In this document: positions 5,118 through 5,187 of the stretch, one piece after another
Layout of the letters: every line of letters starts with the position of its first letter
Numbering within the stretch: position 1 is the first letter of the stretch
Assembly: GCA_030638385.1 (NCBI GenBank)
Contig: DAOWES010000039.1
Span: 1 to 5,187 of the forward strand
DNA: 5,187 nt
Direction of reading: 5' to 3'
DNA from: Candidatus Cloacimonadota bacterium
GTDB taxonomy: Bacteria > Cloacimonadota > Cloacimonadia > Cloacimonadales > TCS61
Program-made: the position numbers and the translations under genes
The notes under the pieces: model-generated
What the model was told of the DNA's origin: nothing
The model's database searches: none
Seen by the model: only the letters and a program-made list of their open reading frames with translations

Positions 5118-5161
5118 CTTAAGGTAATGGTGAATTGTGAAATATAAATTGTGAATGAGGT
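5093..5161 (+). repeat. Degenerate 17-nt/7-nt tandem repeat array (ATGRTGA family)
   Basis: The stretch can be cut into two 17-nt units, ATGGTGAACTTAAAGCA (5093-5109) and ATGATGAACTTAAGGTA (5110-5126, 14 of 17 identical). Heptamers follow: ATGGTGA (5127), ATTGTGA (5134), a degenerate AATATAA (5141), ATTGTGA (5148) and ATGAGGT (5155). It fills the gap between the ATPase gene and the next start and supplies that start's GAGG site. No promoter or hairpin terminator is evident inside it. Confidence 0.75.
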
Positions 5162-5169
5162 AAGGAACG

Positions 5170-5187
5170 ATGAGAGAGAATATCATA
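5170..5187 (+). CDS. Start of a downstream gene (MRENII...), possibly a four-helix-bundle/S23-like protein; cut by window edge
   Basis: Only six codons are visible. The ATG is supported by GAGG (5157-5160, spacing 9) and AAGGA (5162-5166, spacing 3). The leader GTGAATGAGG before it is identical to the one before the DUF4062-ATPase gene. The N-terminus MRENII is typical of the small four-helix-bundle proteins related to the 23S rRNA intervening-sequence (S23) protein, which often begin MREN(V/I)I followed by a KEKS-like stretch. With six residues this is only a suggestion; the existence of a gene start is more secure than its identity. Confidence 0.42.

Noticed and set aside
5093..5161. CRISPR array
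   Set aside because: The repeats are 7 or 17 nt, adjoin directly and have no unique spacers; no cas gene is visible.

Overview
This is an AT-rich bacterial fragment with clear Shine-Dalgarno sites (GGAGG, GAGG, AAGGA). The double PspC-domain gene, Wzx-type flippase, intergenic hairpin repeats and DUF4062/ATPase accessory gene would suit an uncultured lineage of the FCB group (for example Cloacimonadota or a relative) or another AT-rich Gram-negative. The good Shine-Dalgarno sites argue mildly against a typical Bacteroidota member. This taxonomic guess is inference only.

Left part (1-2201, + strand): the downstream end of a surface polysaccharide cluster. A polysaccharide pyruvyl transferase truncated by the window edge overlaps (ATGA) a 32-codon single-helix membrane peptide. 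The peptide in turn overlaps the GTG start of a 14-helix oligosaccharide flippase. The three appear translationally coupled, and a weak hairpin plus eight T's follows the flippase.

Middle (2202-3428): a 307-bp convergent intergenic region is filled with short hairpin repeats sharing an ATCG-T...GCCGAWTC core. Beyond it, on the minus strand, lies a two-gene operon: a membrane protein with two tandem PspC domains, then 17 bp downstream a MutT/MTH1-like Nudix hydrolase with a perfect Nudix box.

Right part (3429-5187, + strand): a divergent control region, then one accessory gene. Its product combines an N-terminal DUF4062 domain, a RecG-like/HATPase_c_4 GHKL ATPase domain, a TAEVx4 linker and a C-terminal winged helix. 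The gene sits between near-identical 26-bp direct repeats of an ATGRTGAA-type family. The downstream copy encodes its last six residues, and the repeat family carries the GTGAATGAGG stretch that acts as ribosome binding site both here and for a new gene starting at 5170 (MRENII..., possibly a four-helix-bundle/S23-like protein). This looks like a modular cassette locus. The ATPase gene is the best candidate for an uncharacterised function, possibly defence or regulation.
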